Of a DNA stretch of 64,000 nucleotides, positions 1 through 17,100 are shown one piece after another. A program made the position numbers and the translations under genes. Location of the stretch: positions 11,557,213 to 11,621,212 of the forward strand of contig NC_092574.1 of assembly GCF_037975245.1 (NCBI RefSeq). The letters run 5' to 3'. Source of the DNA: Apostichopus japonicus. Lineage: Eukaryota > Echinodermata > Holothuroidea > Aspidochirotida > Stichopodidae. The number at the start of each line of letters is the position of its first letter. Position 1 is the first letter of the stretch. Below the pieces are notes generated by a model. That model was given only the letters and a program-made list of their open reading frames with translations, had not been told where the DNA came from and did no database searches.

Positions 1-667
1 CCATCGGCAACTCAACCTAACGGTGCCTTGTGGCGAATAGGTTACGAACCGGTAAGCCAGAAAACCAATCAAACTCAGAATCATGTCGTATTCTGTAATG
101 GACATGGTCAATAGAGTATGGCTAACTATGAGTAGCTATAACTGATTGTCAACAGCCTCTCTGTATGAGAAGCTGAGGTGCATCCTATGGCTGGGTCAGA
201 AATGCATCAATGTTGTAACCATAACAAAATGTAACAGCATATAACAAGCCTCAACAACGAATAACAAGGACAACTTTAGCGGTTTAAGTGCACGGCTATA
301 TACGCTTAATTGTATTTGCCAAATATGGTAGATAAGGATAATGTTGCTACTTTTTTTGAAAGTGTGATAGTTACATTTGGAAGTATAATCTACTTCTTTG
401 CTGAGCCGAAGTTGCAATACTTGTTGAAACAATTCTTGAAACCATTAAATTTAAGTTTTAATTTGAAGGCAATCAGTTAAATACATAGGCCTATGCATCT
501 CCAATTTAGTCAGCTGGTTTGAGGTATTCAAAAATGTGTGAATATCACATGGTTCCCTGACTATAATAGTATTTTCAAGCGAACTTGGCAAAAAATCAAA
601 GATCAAGTATATGGTACTGTTTTAATTATGACCGAGAAGAATCCACCATTGGTCTGCGTATACTTAC
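1..667. other. Likely intron of the GH31 gene, nothing further seen
   Basis: All three minus-strand frames were read for the next GH31 exon (around the FNDQFIQIS-type motif) and none was found. The stretch is ordinary AT-rich intron-like sequence. Confidence 0.5.
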
Positions 668-4393
<3,726 letters not shown>

Positions 4394-7330
4394 GATTGCA
4401 TCTCACACTCAGCTTCGAGCAGGTTATAATGACCAATATACGGGCTATTTGTAAACGTCTAACCTTCTATTTTATTAAGTACTGTGTGGGAACTGAGTCA
4501 CTGCTGCCAGGTGCGTACAAACATTAAGAAATCAAGATAAAGGAATTACACAGAGAACGGAGAAGGTAATAGAAACGCCTCTCTCTCTCTTTAGCGAATA
4601 CAGCATGTTCGTTGCCAAAACATTTACAGAAGCCATTATATCATATGTAACAAACTATGAATCAGAAGGATTATCTGAGGAATAGGAGTGGGTTAGTAGA
4701 ATTGGATTTATTACAAATCTGACTTGTCTATGCCTATTCCAACCGTTTCTTTACAAAAACCAAGTGTTTTATTATATGAACCCATAAAATAGTACATATT
4801 CTAGTCAGACTACCATACTCACGAGACACAAATACTGAAATTATATAGGGCCAAAGTAGGAGTAGACAATTAAATGATTAATTAAGAAGTAAATAAATAA
4901 CTGATTAATTACTAGCTTTATAAAAGGATAAAGAATGTATTCTTTATTTACCATGCTGTGTGAAACCTGCCACATGGCGGAGATGTTATATAGCTTACGA
5001 AACCAGTCAAAGGTTAACGTGTTCATTAAAATGTATCACCTGATGTCGTATATACATAGCAGGATATAAGAGTTCCAAAGAATTATGAAACGTTAGATCA
5101 CAGTCTACTTGCAAAGAATCTTTAACGTTATCTGATGGTATCGTATAGTTTCTACATCTGTAAAATCGTAACAAGGCCATAGGAAAGTTTGATGAAAGAA
5201 GGGGAAATTATGTAGTATTAGGGATGTGCCCGGGATTTCCTGAGTGCCGGGTATACTGATAACCGTCCTGAGGCAGGGGTCTAAGGGGGAGGGGTTGTCC
5301 CCCTCCCCTTTGAGAAATTTTCGATTTTGAAGATGCTCAGATGCCAAAAGCTGGCACTTGTGTAGCTTTTTAAGCACATACACAAGTACTAGTTTTGCTA
5401 ACCATTAATATTTTTTAGTTATTTTTTTCAATTTATGTTGAATATATATTGTTAGGAATGTCGGGGGTTTAGATGAAAATCGTGTTGGGCGGATTTCACG
5501 ATTTTTAAGACAGTGCTGGGCGGTAAGTTTTGGTGCTGGGCCGCTCAGTGCCGCCCAGCGCGGGAACATCCCTGAGTATGCTATAGCCACTGAGCTCGGG
5601 CCCAATATTAAGGACGCCGGGGAGACTCGAGGGGCCCTGGTAATATGGGGTTGCCAGAAAAGTGTATTCTGATTGTCATTATATAATTCAGGCAAAAAGA
5701 AAAGTTCAAACAGGGGGCTCGGTAGCATAATAATGATAATAAAGTATTGGTTTGATTGGAACTGTTTAATTCCATTAATTGACGTCGTTACATATAGACA
5801 TATTATGTAACTAGTGGTACTTGAGTTTAAACCCAATTTGCTGATGGTTTGATAGAATCACCTCAGATTGATTTTATCATCTGAGTTAATGTTTAGTAAG
5901 GAGAAGAACATAAAAACGACTTCAGTTCCTTCAATAGCCTATGACATTCATGACATTCTTCGGTATTCAAAATGGGGGCTACGACCACTTTTAGGGTCGT
6001 CAAGAAAATGTTGAAAGGTGGCGAGGCCCCCCCCCCCCCAAAAAAAAAAAACTAATGAAAAATGATGTTATATTTGTGAATGAAAAGTGACAAATCTACA
6101 TGTATGAATCACTTTAAAGTTTCAAACTATAACACAACTAAGCTGCACCCTTAATCATATAAGACTCCTTCTCCAAGCCACAACATCCGCCACTGCGGGG
6201 GTAAGGGGGGGGGGTAGCTAAAATACCAAAGGCGAAACTTTCGGGCACCGAGCAAACAAGGTTTGAATACCAGGAACCTGTATAACATATCGTATTATCT
6301 TCTCCACATTTATTATTTTCTACAACAGTGATTTTCATTCATTGTAGAGTATGTTATAACATGTAAGATGTGCCTATATATACGTAATTCTATTCAAATA
6401 TAAATCTCAATATCATACTGGGCTATTGTAAGAACAATAATAATTGCTATCAGTTTCGGGCCTAGTATCTGAATGTTTGTAAGGAACTACTTTAGGAAGA
6501 CATAAGAGATATGATTTTGAGAAAGAATCTTTAACGGGTTTTGCTTTGGCACATCCGGCCTGCACCTATATCTGAAACTACAACTGTATGTACACATCCG
6601 TGCCGCAATAAGACAATACCAATGGCACGCAAATGATTGCATTACTGCACACTGCATTAACACCAGGAAAAGGTCAGTATAACAGGAGGATAAAATACAA
6701 TAACACACGCCCATGTCGTTATCTACAGATCGTTTTGAAGGTATCGTTCTTAAAAGGGTTATATGTGGCAACGAAAAAATACAATAGTTTGATATAAATT
6801 AGTGTTACTTGCCAGTAAACGATGCGTAACTTTGTTGGACTTCAAAATGGAGACTACTACAATTAACAAGGTTGTTTGACAATGTAAGCTCATCAAATTT
6901 GGCTGCAGTAATGTAGCTGTCACTCACTCCATCGCCTGGGATTTTATTATGACGGATTTGTATATAACAGCTAGGTAAATCTTGTATACTGACGTCATCC
7001 GTCATTCCACGATGGTTTTTTGAGCAATCTTAAATTTGTTAGATGAAAAATTGATATCCATGACCATCCAAATTATTCTCTGGCATTGAAAAGTGTGAAA
7101 CGAAACAGTATAGAATATCTCAATGAGGGGGTTTGCTTCGCAAATGGCCGTTTATAGCAGTATTGGTATGAAATTATCCAGCAAATAGTTTAGGGTAATA
7201 ACGAAGAACAATAAAGGTTGATATTCTTCTACATGATTCTTTCTTATTTGACAAAACGCACATTTTTCAAAACCGTTTTGCTTTAAAATATTGCAAATAT
7301 GTTTTGTTCATTGCATGTGAGAGATTGTGT
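4394..7330. other. Intergenic DNA with GC-rich repeat fragments
   Basis: No gene was recognised. At 5225-5640 there is GC-rich DNA unlike its surroundings, with a G/C hairpin near 5284-5312 (AGGGGGAGGGG against CCCCTCCCC) and repeated GCTGGGC/GCCCAGC words, probably an old MITE. Poly-C/poly-A and poly-G tracts at 6031-6050 and 6196-6215 sit inside text resembling MITE ends (CCGCCACTGCGGGGG). Confidence 0.45.
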
Positions 7331-7612
7331 TCACCAACAAATTTGCCAAGGGAGGGGCGAAACTGTAGGCATACTATCAGAGCTGTAGATACGGCATTGC
7401 AATCTATTTAAGTGTAGCGCCACCATATATCGCGCGGAGCGTACAAGAAAATTTTGGCAAATTTTCCCAGATCGCTGGAAATGGCCCTCTGCCTTCCTAG
7501 GCCCTGTAAGTTGCATCTTAGCATTTTCTCTTTTGAAATTACTAGCGATATCATAAAAACGGCTGCCCCTTCGCCCCCCCCCCCCCGGCTACGCGCCTGG
7601 CCAGGTGACGCG
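7331..7612. mobile_element. MITE-like dispersed repeat (TACGCGCCTGG family)
   Basis: It contains the module AGCGCCACCATATATCGCGC...AGCGTACAAGAAAATTTTGG, then GATCGCTGGAAATGGCC, and ends in a poly-C tract and GGCTACGCGCCTGGCCAGG. The same module recurs at 39.1-39.6, 55.1-55.3 and 56.05-56.2 kb. The CAGG...ACGC type ends suggest a nonautonomous hAT-like element. No clean target duplication was identified here. Confidence 0.6.
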
Positions 7613-7859
7613 ATTAATACCAAATGTGTCCCAAACGGAGGACGATGTAGCTTATTTGGGAACTGCCATGAGATAAATGGGATGGTTGAGTTTGTTTCTT
7701 CTTTAAATAAAGTTAACTGGAATAAATCTGAAAGATCAAGTTCATTTGACAATATTGTTACCTGTACCTCGAAAGCACCTCAAACTGTAAACTGAAAATA
7801 TTCTGCTATGCAGAAATGTTTTAGCAACACTAATTGATATAATTATATGAAAACAATGT

Positions 7860-9266
7860 TCATTGTGCTAGCTGATACACATACTTTTTCAAGAAAGTCG
7901 GTAATTGCAATTGATTTATGGATTCAAACTTCAAATTCAGCATCCGTTTACGAATAACGTTTCTAGCGATCCATGTAAGTGATCTAGGTTTCAGTGAAAT
8001 TTCTTTTAAGTGATGAAGAAGCTCTGGAGTCAGATCATCTGGTATGTTGTCATCCGATAAAGATAAATCAAGGGAAGAGGCAGCTTCAATAATCAATCTT
8101 CTAATTGAAGGAAAGTCCTGAATCAAAGGCATATACGGTAATATGGTAAACATGTCATGTGGATCATTCGTTATCGAAATCCTGGCGTTGTTATTTATGA
8201 TGTGAAGAAGCATTTCGCGGAACTGGTCTTCTCGAATACTTGTACATTGTCCTTCTTCACTTTGGAGGCATTCTTGGCTCTTTTGTAACAGACAGTGTAG
8301 TGGGGTCTCATCATAACAGTTGAAAGCATTAGCATACGACCCGTATGAAAATAGTAACTGAAGCACTTCAGGGTTCATGTGTTGTGGTGCCGATGAGCAT
8401 GCTCGATGCAAAGGTGTAAAACTGCGCTCGTTAAGTGCCCTAACACTCGCTCCATTTTTGACAAGCATTTTCATAATCTCGATATTACCATGTGCTGCAG
8501 CGAGGTGGAGAGGAGTGTTCAAATGATTATCTCGGCAATTACTATCAGCCCCAAACAACAGAAGTAATTCCATAATCTTTGGTTCTGTGGCAATGGCTGC
8601 GATCTGAAGAGATGTCTTGCCGACAGCTGTGTCCGTCTTCCGGCGGCCTGCTGTAGATGTGACTGCGTTTGGGTCAGCTCCATGCTTAAGGAGTACGTAC
8701 GTGTATATTATGTTGCTAGATTGCACTGCTGCATGCAGCGGTGTCAGGCCTTTCACATCTACTGAAGCAGTTCTTGCACCGTATTCCAAGAGCAGTTCCA
8801 AGCATCTTGGTGCATCACCACGAAGTATGTGGATTTCAGAACCAAGTCCCTTGTAGTATACGTTTGGGTTAGCACCGTGTTTTAATAGCAGCTCTGTACA
8901 ATCACTGTTGCCTTTTTCTAATGCGATGTGTAATGGGGTGAATCCAACTAAATCTTCTGCGTGGACGTCCGCTCCTCTCTTGATTAAAACATTCATCATA
9001 CTGATATTTCCTCTTCTTGTTGCAAAATGTAAAGCTGAAAATCCACACTTGTCGCGTAGCTGAATATTACAGCGGTATTTTAAGAACAATTCCACACAAT
9101 CTATACGATCTTTGTGTACAGCATGGTGGATAGGTCTCAAGCCTACATCTCCAAATGTAGCGTTAATATTAAGCATTGGATGCAAGATAATTCTCTCGAT
9201 CTCGCTGGTGTCGACGCAGTTGTTGATCGCCTCAATCAACCTTTCTAAAGCCAACTTATGCTCCAT
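7860..9266 (-). CDS. Ankyrin repeat and SOCS box (ASB-like) protein
   Basis: A single uninterrupted reading frame gives 468 residues. The start is the first ATG (9266-9264) after an in-frame TGA. It has about nine ankyrin repeats between residues 35 and 350, with cores such as RPIHHAVHKD, SALHFATRRGN, TPLHIALEKGN, TPLHAAVQSSN, TPLHLAAAHGN and TPLHRACSSA. One repeat near 138-165 is degenerate. The last 44 residues form a SOCS box (PRSLTWIARNVIR...LQLPTFLKKYV), the elongin B/C and cullin-5 binding motif. By family, such proteins are substrate adaptors of CRL5 ubiquitin ligases in the cytoplasm; the substrate is unknown. I could not assign it to a vertebrate ASB number. The absence of introns in the coding part is unusual for ASB genes and may indicate retroposition, although the frame is intact. 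Confidence 0.9.
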   Translation of the reverse strand: MEHKLALERLIEAINNCVDTSEIERIILHPMLNINATFGDVGLRPIHHAVHKDRIDCVELFLKYRCNIQLRDKCGFSALHFATRRGNISMMNVLIKRGADVHAEDLVGFTPLHIALEKGNSDCTELLLKHGANPNVYYKGLGSEIHILRGDAPRCLELLLEYGARTASVDVKGLTPLHAAVQSSNIIYTYVLLKHGADPNAVTSTAGRRKTDTAVGKTSLQIAAIATEPKIMELLLLFGADSNCRDNHLNTPLHLAAAHGNIEIMKMLVKNGASVRALNERSFTPLHRACSSAPQHMNPEVLQLLFSYGSYANAFNCYDETPLHCLLQKSQECLQSEEGQCTSIREDQFREMLLHIINNNARISITNDPHDMFTILPYMPLIQDFPSIRRLIIEAASSLDLSLSDDNIPDDLTPELLHHLKEISLKPRSLTWIARNVIRKRMLNLKFESINQLQLPTFLKKYVYQLAQ

Positions 9267-10829
9267 AGTTTGAGGCAATCACAACAAAACAGAAATTAAA
9301 TAATTGAATCGATGATCGACTCTACGATATGTTAACTAATTGAGTCACTCTGAGGTTAATTATAAATTTGTTAATCCACTAGAAAAGAAAAGATCATTCC
9401 CAACCTTTGCAAAATGGACGTAAAAACCAACAGAAGGAAGTTTGTAAAAAGCTAACTAGCTAACTCCGATGCGAGATTGCTTCTGCTGTCTACTGCGCTA
9501 TACTGACACTATAAAACATTGAATACAGGTTTTGAAATATTCCTTCCTTCCTGGATAGAAGCCACCTTTGTAGTCACGAGACCTAAGAATTTGCCTGGCT
9601 CCTCGGAAAGTGAATCATAATCGAAACTATAAAAAAAGTCAGTTGAGCGTTGTAGTATCAAAAGTTATGACTGGAACATTGGTCACTCTAAACTCAATTT
9701 TTTTAATCTAATAGTGGATTTGTTGAAAGAGAATTATAGCTTAAATTAAAATTTCAAAGTAATCCATTTTATTTGGCAACTTTCCTCTCGACGGTGTAAG
9801 CTGCACTCTTACGCTGCCAAAATCAATCTCATCACGACAGTGAACACATGCTTGGGGAATTGCCAAGTGATTCAAATGATGAGGGTCTAATTAAGGATAA
9901 CAAATTATTCATCTTCTTGTATTCGTGGTATACGTTACCGTAACCACGGTCCCCTTAACGGTCTCCTTAAATGATTGACATTTTGCCAATTGTGAAGTTG
10001 ATTAGCATACAATGACATCAAGTAACATTTTTCTTGAAGAACCTCTTAAAGACATCCGTAGAGTATGTCGAATTCTGTCGTAGCAAGATGTATTCTCATT
10101 TATATGAACAAAATAATGAAATTTCCTTTGGAAATCCTCAGTAACAACATCAAAAGCAAAAACACAACAAAGATGCACGGCATATAAAACAATAAGAGTT
10201 TCCAGCTTACTTTCTTTACGATCCGATTGTTAATTCACTTTGATTGTCCATTGTTCTGAATAATAGCACCTCAATTCAGTAAGTCCAACTTGATACGGCG
10301 TCAAAATAATGTAGCCGTACCATATCTCCGTTGAAATAATGTGTATGGGTGAGCTCGTGTAGTAATGTTTATATCCACTGATGCTCTGTGTATTACTTAT
10401 TGGCAGTGAGTTAGAGAGCCGCCATACGTCAAGACCGCTGCAATTTACCTACTGAAACTAATAACAACAATTAACGACGAGCGTCGAGTTAGCTATGAAT
10501 GGAATGCAGGCAATTAAAGGGACGGTATTTATGCATTGAGACCTATTCGTTTAACGTGGATTCATTTGTATTGTTAATGTTAAGTTCCAAGGGTTGCCAG
10601 TTTTGGCGTTTTAAACGTTAAAAAATGACAAATTTTGCATTTTCCAAATCTTATTTGACGGAGAAAAATGAAAGGTCCGACCAAAACTGCATATTGGTTT
10701 GGTCGTTACTCTCCTTGATAGCCAATCACATTAGTTGTTCTACTCCAAATCACAAGATTGTTGAAGGTCATCACTGTCCTTATCCGTCATTGTCTCGTAG
10801 GGACCACATACTATATTACATAAAATATA
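9267..10829. other. Upstream of the ASB-like gene, no gene seen
   Basis: AT-rich non-coding DNA that would contain the promoter of the ASB-like gene. I found no convincing TATA box or exon and no long repeat. Confidence 0.45.
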
Positions 10830-11195
10830 TGTTTCCGCAGACTCCTCAACATATCCTACAGGGACCACATCTCCAATCAAGAAGTGAGGAACAGAATTGG
10901 CCAGGCTATCGGGCCCTACGATGACCTCCTCACCATTGTGAAGAAACGCAAATTGAGATGGTATGGCCATGTCACAAGATCTACATGACTGGCTAAGACG
11001 ATCATGCAGGGCACGGTACCGGGAGGAAGAAGGAGAGGCAGACAGAGGAAAAGATGGGAGGACAACATCCCAGAGTGGACGGGCCTCAAACTGTCTGATG
11101 CCCTACGAGAGGCCGAGGACAGGCATAAGTGGAGAGAAGTAGTTGCGAGGGCGTCTGTGGCGCCCCTATGGTCTACCAGACTCCGGGATAGGTGA
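10830..11195 (+). mobile_element. RTE-type LINE, C-terminal fragment
   Basis: One frame reads CFRRLLNISYRDHISNQEV, then RIGQAIGPYDDLLTIVKK and LRWYGHVTRS, one stop codon, then TIMQGTVPGGRRRGRQRKRW and further to LRDR before the terminal stop. This is the recognisable C-terminus (after the reverse transcriptase) of RTE-clade non-LTR retrotransposons common in invertebrates. It is 5'-truncated and has an in-frame TGA at about 10985, so it is dead. Confidence 0.88.
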
Positions 11196-13296
11196 GGTGA
11201 GGATATGTCGAATGTCTGGTTGACGAGACGCGACTGTAAAAGTTTGTAACATAGTTACTAAGCTATAGTTGCTATCTTTCTATAGGCGGTTTTTAAAACT
11301 TCATATTCAAGAACATACTACTATAAAGCTGTAAAGATATAAATCAAGGGAAGTTCGCTCTCTTCATAAAATATAAAGAATAAGCCTAGGTGCAATATAT
11401 TTTATAAGCTGACTTAACGATCATTGTGAGGCCAGTATTCCAATGGGCCTAGGCTAACCGTAACTTATATTTTAGAAGTTGACGTATTGGCTTAATCAGA
11501 TCTCATGCTATAGCCTACGGCGTTATATATCACAGCCACTTCTTGAGTTCAGAACCAGGACGTCATAATTGGCACCTATAAATAAGGCCAAGATTAGGTT
11601 GCCTGGCATTTATCAACCAAAAATATCCACTGTCAAAATCAATCAAATACGAAAACGGTAGCCATGCAAGGCCTTAGTCAGACTAGTGATATGAATAAAC
11701 AGTAACGGTATACCAACTTGGCGAATGATTAAATCATGAGCAAATATTACGTAAGTTTTTATTGAATTTCTTTTTCATAGCATCCTTAAGATTTTCCCTA
11801 GCATTGTTACTGGTATGCAGACCCAATTTCTGACAAGAACTACATTGAACCCCCCCCCCCCCCCCCCATAATATTCATCAATACTGTAGATGTGTAAACC
11901 ATATCAAAAAACAAAGCATGACCCCTCTCTGCAATCTCAATGTGGGCAATATGGTAAACAAAACAAAAATGAAGAGGTATGTAGCAGAATTACTTTGATT
12001 TGAACATAGGAAAGTGAGTTTTGATGAAGAGTTTAAATCTTGTTAATCTCTCACAGCATACCGGTATATTGGAATTGGTTTTATATTCGGCTGACAAACA
12101 AGTAAAGGCTGATTTGTATATAAATGGTTTTAAAAAATCCTTGTGCAGAAGGGATATTTTTAAGGAAATAAACCTCGCCGAATACTGCTGAAATTATTTC
12201 TTCAATATGTTCCATATAGCAGAAACTTGTAATCCTTCCATTACTGTTAATAGCAATGATTGTGTAACCAAAGCATGACATCAGAATGTGAGCCCATTAA
12301 AAGTTGTCTAAGGTCAATGTGTGAGAGGCCGAAAAAGAAAAACTTGTTTCAACATAATTGGCGTCGGTACTTGCTCAAATGAGGATTTTTTTTTTACCAA
12401 AGTTTTCTTATAGCTCAGTTATTTAACATGAAAGATAATCTAGTATAGGAGGTTTTCTATTTATTTTAATTTTTTTAAGGTACAAAGAGTACTGCAAGGT
12501 TTCAGGGCGTGGGTATAACAAATGCATACAAAGACACGCACGTTAGTTGGTCGAGACCCAGAGTATAACTGTCTCCTGTATTTACTATCAGGCCAAAGTA
12601 ACAATACAACGGAATTTTATTTTATTTTTTAGCATAGTATGTAGAACTTTCTATTACGTTATTTGACACAAACCTACTTAAAGGTACGGAATGTTCTTTG
12701 AATATATAACAAGAGGGGTTCCTTATAATTATATATAGTTACTGTTCTGATGCATATTGAGCAAGATTTGAAGCATAGTTACCATAAACTACTAGTGCAG
12801 TGGCTGTACCTGACATCAAAGGAATGACATCTGTACAAGCATTGAATGCACTTGATAGCAATTCGAAATCTGCCAAATTTAGACTAAATGATCACTGGGA
12901 TCATACTGATAATGGTGAAAGAAAATTAATGCCACATTTGTAGCCCTTTTTGCAACAACATCTATTATCTCCTTTTAGTACTGTTCAACTGTTGCCTTTC
13001 ATCATTTCATAAAAGACAATCCTGAATTGTCTATATGCATACAATGTCATGAAATTGTAATTTTAACATACCTATGACTAGCGAAACCCCCAGCCCAATC
13101 CCCTCTCCCCCGCCCCCACAACTGCCCCTAATGGTTTTCCTTTGAATTATTTGGAGAAGTTGCAAATGTCCTTAAAGCTCCAGACCTTTTCTTTAGTTTC
13201 GGCGAGAAAGGGACTAGAAGTTAATGTGACTGAGTTGAATAAAACAGTAAAACTATATATTGTATATTAATATATATATATATAGTGGACATACAA
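11196..13296. other. Intergenic, no gene seen
   Basis: AT-rich DNA with a poly-C run at about 11850-11867 and C-rich text at 13090-13120. No exon, RNA gene or clear element was recognised. Confidence 0.45.
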
Positions 13297-13345
13297 TCAG
13301 CGTCCATAGCCTAGTGGATAGGGTGTCCGCATATACGGTACGCAT
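13297..13345 (+). repeat. tRNA-derived SINE head, fragment
   Basis: The text CCATAGCCTAGTGGATAGGG resembles a tRNA D-arm with a pol III A box. No matching B box follows, so it is at most a SINE remnant. (TA)n lies just upstream. Confidence 0.4.
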
Positions 13346-13963
13346 ATAAAACGTCCGTCTCATATATATCTATATTGAATTAGATTTTTCTTTGGTTTAA
13401 TCCTTTCTTAATCCTATTAATCCTCTTTAATCCTATTCTTTCCACTTTATTCTTGATCATTTGTATAATTTGCCTTTTAGCATTCAGGTTGCAGATCGTT
13501 TCGTTCAAAACTCCCCCTCCCCCCCCCCCCAAAAAAAAAATAGAATATAGCTTCTTTCATTTTAATAGACAAAAATTTGATTTTAATCTGTTAATTTCAG
13601 TTTACCAACATCACACAAATATTAAAAGGGGCATAAACTAGAAGATTTGCATGACAAAAAAAAAAAATTGTCGGACGCAACATTTTCGAGATCCGATTAT
13701 ATTGGTCAAATCTATAGTAACTTTTTAAACGGATTAACTAAATGATTTTAGCCACTTGAATAGATCTCTATATAGTTGCAAAGGAAGAATATGTTGTCTG
13801 TTAAACAAAAAAATAAAAATAAACGAAATATGCAGCTTAAAGAGATTGCATATGTGTAGTAAATGAAATGTTTCCAAACGGTAAACAAAACACACACACA
13901 CACATGTTTATGCGGTTATTATATGATAATTCGTGTTTTAACAAAAAAAGAGTAAGGTATGAT

Positions 13964-14158
13964 TCACTTTATACGGCAACACGTACAATAGTCAACCTCT
14001 ACTGACAATATTTCAAAACATGGAGATGGATTTCCGGTAGGGTGGAAACAAATGGCCGGAACAATTTCATTCTCCTGTGCTAAACAGCACGAACATGAAC
14101 TTCCGGAGAAACAATGATTGCTCGGAGAGTACGGGCGACAAAATTGTGGTTCCCAAAC
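13964..14158 (-). CDS. Cys-rich secreted protein, last exon
   Basis: The acceptor GATTCACAG is followed in phase 0 by VWEPQFCRPYSPSNHC, then SGSSCSCC, AICF, SPCF and VDYCTCCRIK, and TGA. Eleven of the thirteen Cys after residue 96 form a dense cluster here and at the end of exon 2. Confidence 0.7.
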   Translation of the reverse strand, partial: VWEPQFCRPYSPSNHCFSGSSCSCCLAQENEIVPAICFHPTGNPSPCFEILSVEVDYCTCCRIK

Positions 14159-17100
14159 CTGTGAATCAGTTAAACATAAAAACAACAGGTGGTTAAGAAA
14201 GACGAATGCAAGATAATTAGATTTATGCGAAAAGCGAAAAAGGTGGAATACGACGAAAGGATATCGATAAAACGGTTCTTATAAGTTTCATTTATTAGCA
14301 AGGAGCGTATATATAGCACACAAACTTTGCAACAAAAATCAAATATTGTACTTCTAAAAGGAAGTGGAACTAAAGATAAAAGATTCTGGATGATTGTTAT
14401 TAAGCTTGCATTTAAAGTTAGCCCTATGGATTTTTGCATGACTTAAATAATTAATTAGGGAATTAAGTGGGTGCTCAATATCATCATTGTTACACAAGTT
14501 AGTATGTTTTGATTTAGAAAGGAATGGTTTCTTTTAAACATAGATGACAGGCTTCTGTCCCAACCAGTTTTCGTGTGGGCAGAGCCAAACTTTCAGTGGT
14601 GAGTCTTACATGATAATAAGTTTAAAGAAATCATCCCTGTGGTAACTTATATGACGGAGATGTCGCCATTGATGGTGATGATGATAGTGGTGGTGATGAT
14701 GTTGGTGATGATGATGATGATGATATTGGTGATGGTGGTGGTTGTGGCGATGGTGGTGGTTATGATGTTGGTGATAGTGATGGTGGTGATGGTATCATGA
14801 TTGTATTAATGGTGACGGTGGTGTTGGAGGTGGAGGTGGCGTTGGCGGTGGGTAGTGAAAGTGGTGGTGATATTGATGGTGATGATGATAGTGGTGAAGG
14901 CGGTGGTGATCGTGATGTTGATGGTGATGATGATAGTGGTGATGGCGGTAGCTGTGGCGGTGATGATGTTGATCATGGTGACGGTGGTAATGGTGATGGT
15001 GATTTTGATAGTGGTGGAGATGGTGGTGATGATGATGGTGATGGTGATACTTAAACAATGATGTATCACGATATTCAACCTACTATACGAAAATACTCAC
15101 TTGGCAAAGTAAGAAGCATATGCGTTGATTATCAAATACATATGTAATCAGACGCTCGTCACCGGGTTCGCAGACAGAATTTACGAGGTTGTTGTTGTTA
15201 AAGGTCATATTTGGAGATATTCCGCTTCTAACAAAGTGATGTACATGTGATAAAAGAGAGAAAGAAAGCAAATTACATGCAAGTGTTGAACAGAATATCA
15301 GTATTGAATAACAGCAACGTTAACTGTAATGGTTGCACATGCAAAAACATCCAGGAATATATGAAAAGTAAGTAAACGGTTCCACGAATTTTTCGATTTG
15401 TCATGAGGAGAGAGTCACGACCCACAAGAAACCTACACTTCAATGTTCAGAATGCAAGAAAGCCTGCATGAAAACCTGCATGAAAACCTGCATGAAAACC
15501 ATGAACTACGATGTTAAAACACCCTTAATCTTTCTCCGTTGGCAAGATCATATTTGCAGATAAATCTTTCGACTTTTTGTAACAATCCCGCGACCCATCG
15601 AATATTTTCCATTTTAGTTTTTCTCCAATAGGTTGCAGAACGTCTGTATAACGTGTCACTTGGAGAATACTGTCCATCATGCGGTTGTGCGTGAATGCGT
15701 CACGGCTATGCGTAGAGACACTCAATAATAAGAAGATCTAGGATCTAAATCATGACTATACACTCGTCATCATTTTTGATGATTGGGCAAACGTTTACAA
15801 TATAAGAAGTATGAAAAGCTGATAGCATATATCCTCAAATTCCTCGATATTACAAACATTTTGCACTCTCAATTGATAAGGTGGAATCTGTTATCCTGCA
15901 TAAACCAATACCGGCTTTGCAACATTGACATTAAACTGAGAACTGTATTCACAGACTAATATGGAAGTATTAAACAAAATTATATGGGTAAAAGAAGGTG
16001 TGTGGTAAGGCGGATAAGGAGGGGGGGGGGGGAGGAGGTTGCTTTTCACGGCATTTACCAGGGACAACTATGCCACTATCCGAGTGGAGCACTAAACTAA
16101 TGAAGCAAGGAAATGTTCGCCGTGTGCTTCTCAGATAGCGGAAATGACACTTTCCAGACATTAAACGTTGCACAAAACACTCCACTTGCTCGAGTCATAA
16201 GAGGAGAAGAAAAGTTTTCAAAGTTGGTTCTTAAGTCAGGATTATAGTACTTAATTACCACTCTGGTGGCCACGACATGTCTTTGTTGTGACAAGTATAC
16301 ACCCACTCTTTCAAAAAACGGTTAAAACCAAAGTCAATTTCAAAGTCGTATGCACAATGTATGTATGAAGACGTACAAATGATTTGGTTTTTGCCGTATA
16401 ACGCAAAGCGTCCTTACTTTTTTCTAGGCTAATCCACTCCTATATCAGCATTCTTCCTTTTCAATTTCTATGGTCAAGGCGGACCACACGCTCCACTGAC
16501 CTGGTTTTATAGTGGCAAGTAAAAAGAAAAACTAGCTTACCCAAATACCTGTTGTAGCTCTTCATACTGCTGCGGGGTTATTGTTATTAATGGCTGCACA
16601 GTGGTTCCTTTAACGTTCCCGATGGGTTCGTTTTCGTAAAGGTACGGTGGGTCTCTCTGGTTCAATTCAGCATAGTACGTCTGTGCAGTTTCACTGGTCA
16701 GTGCCTGTAACTGCTGAGTATTCAGAGTGGGCAACGACAAACAGGACCGACTGTCGGTCTTTGCGGCCACGCAACATGCCAGCTGAACGAACGAACTTAG
16801 GAAGATTATTACTCGCAAAGTTTCCATGTTCTGAAACCAAAATAGGAACAGAAATCCAGCTAATTTGCCCGGAGCATGAGCTAAAACAAATGTGTAAAAT
16901 TATTGTTAGCCTTTCTTGAATGAGTATCGCTTGTCTACAAAATATGTTAAAGCGAAAAAAACGAACGCAAATTATCAGTATAATCAAACCGGAGTAAGGA
17001 CAGTTTCTAAGAACACCAAAGTACATATCAGTTCAAGTGAAGTTAGTGATTCCCTCATTCACCCACCTTAACCTACCCCTACCTCAACCGGCTTGAACCT

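Noticed and set aside
14795-15078. His-rich, Asp/Gly-rich and Val/Met-rich frames on both strands
   Set aside because: All derive from the GAT/GGT trinucleotide tract; no start context or splice support.
15525-15725. Possible extra exon of the Cys-rich gene
   Set aside because: The flanking exons already join in phase without it, it has no Cys pattern and it lacks a clear acceptor/donor pair.
15970-16306. Minus-strand frames with some Cys between exons 1 and 2 of the Cys-rich gene
   Set aside because: Candidate splice sites would not keep frame without a stop, and one frame runs into a poly-G/Pro artefact.
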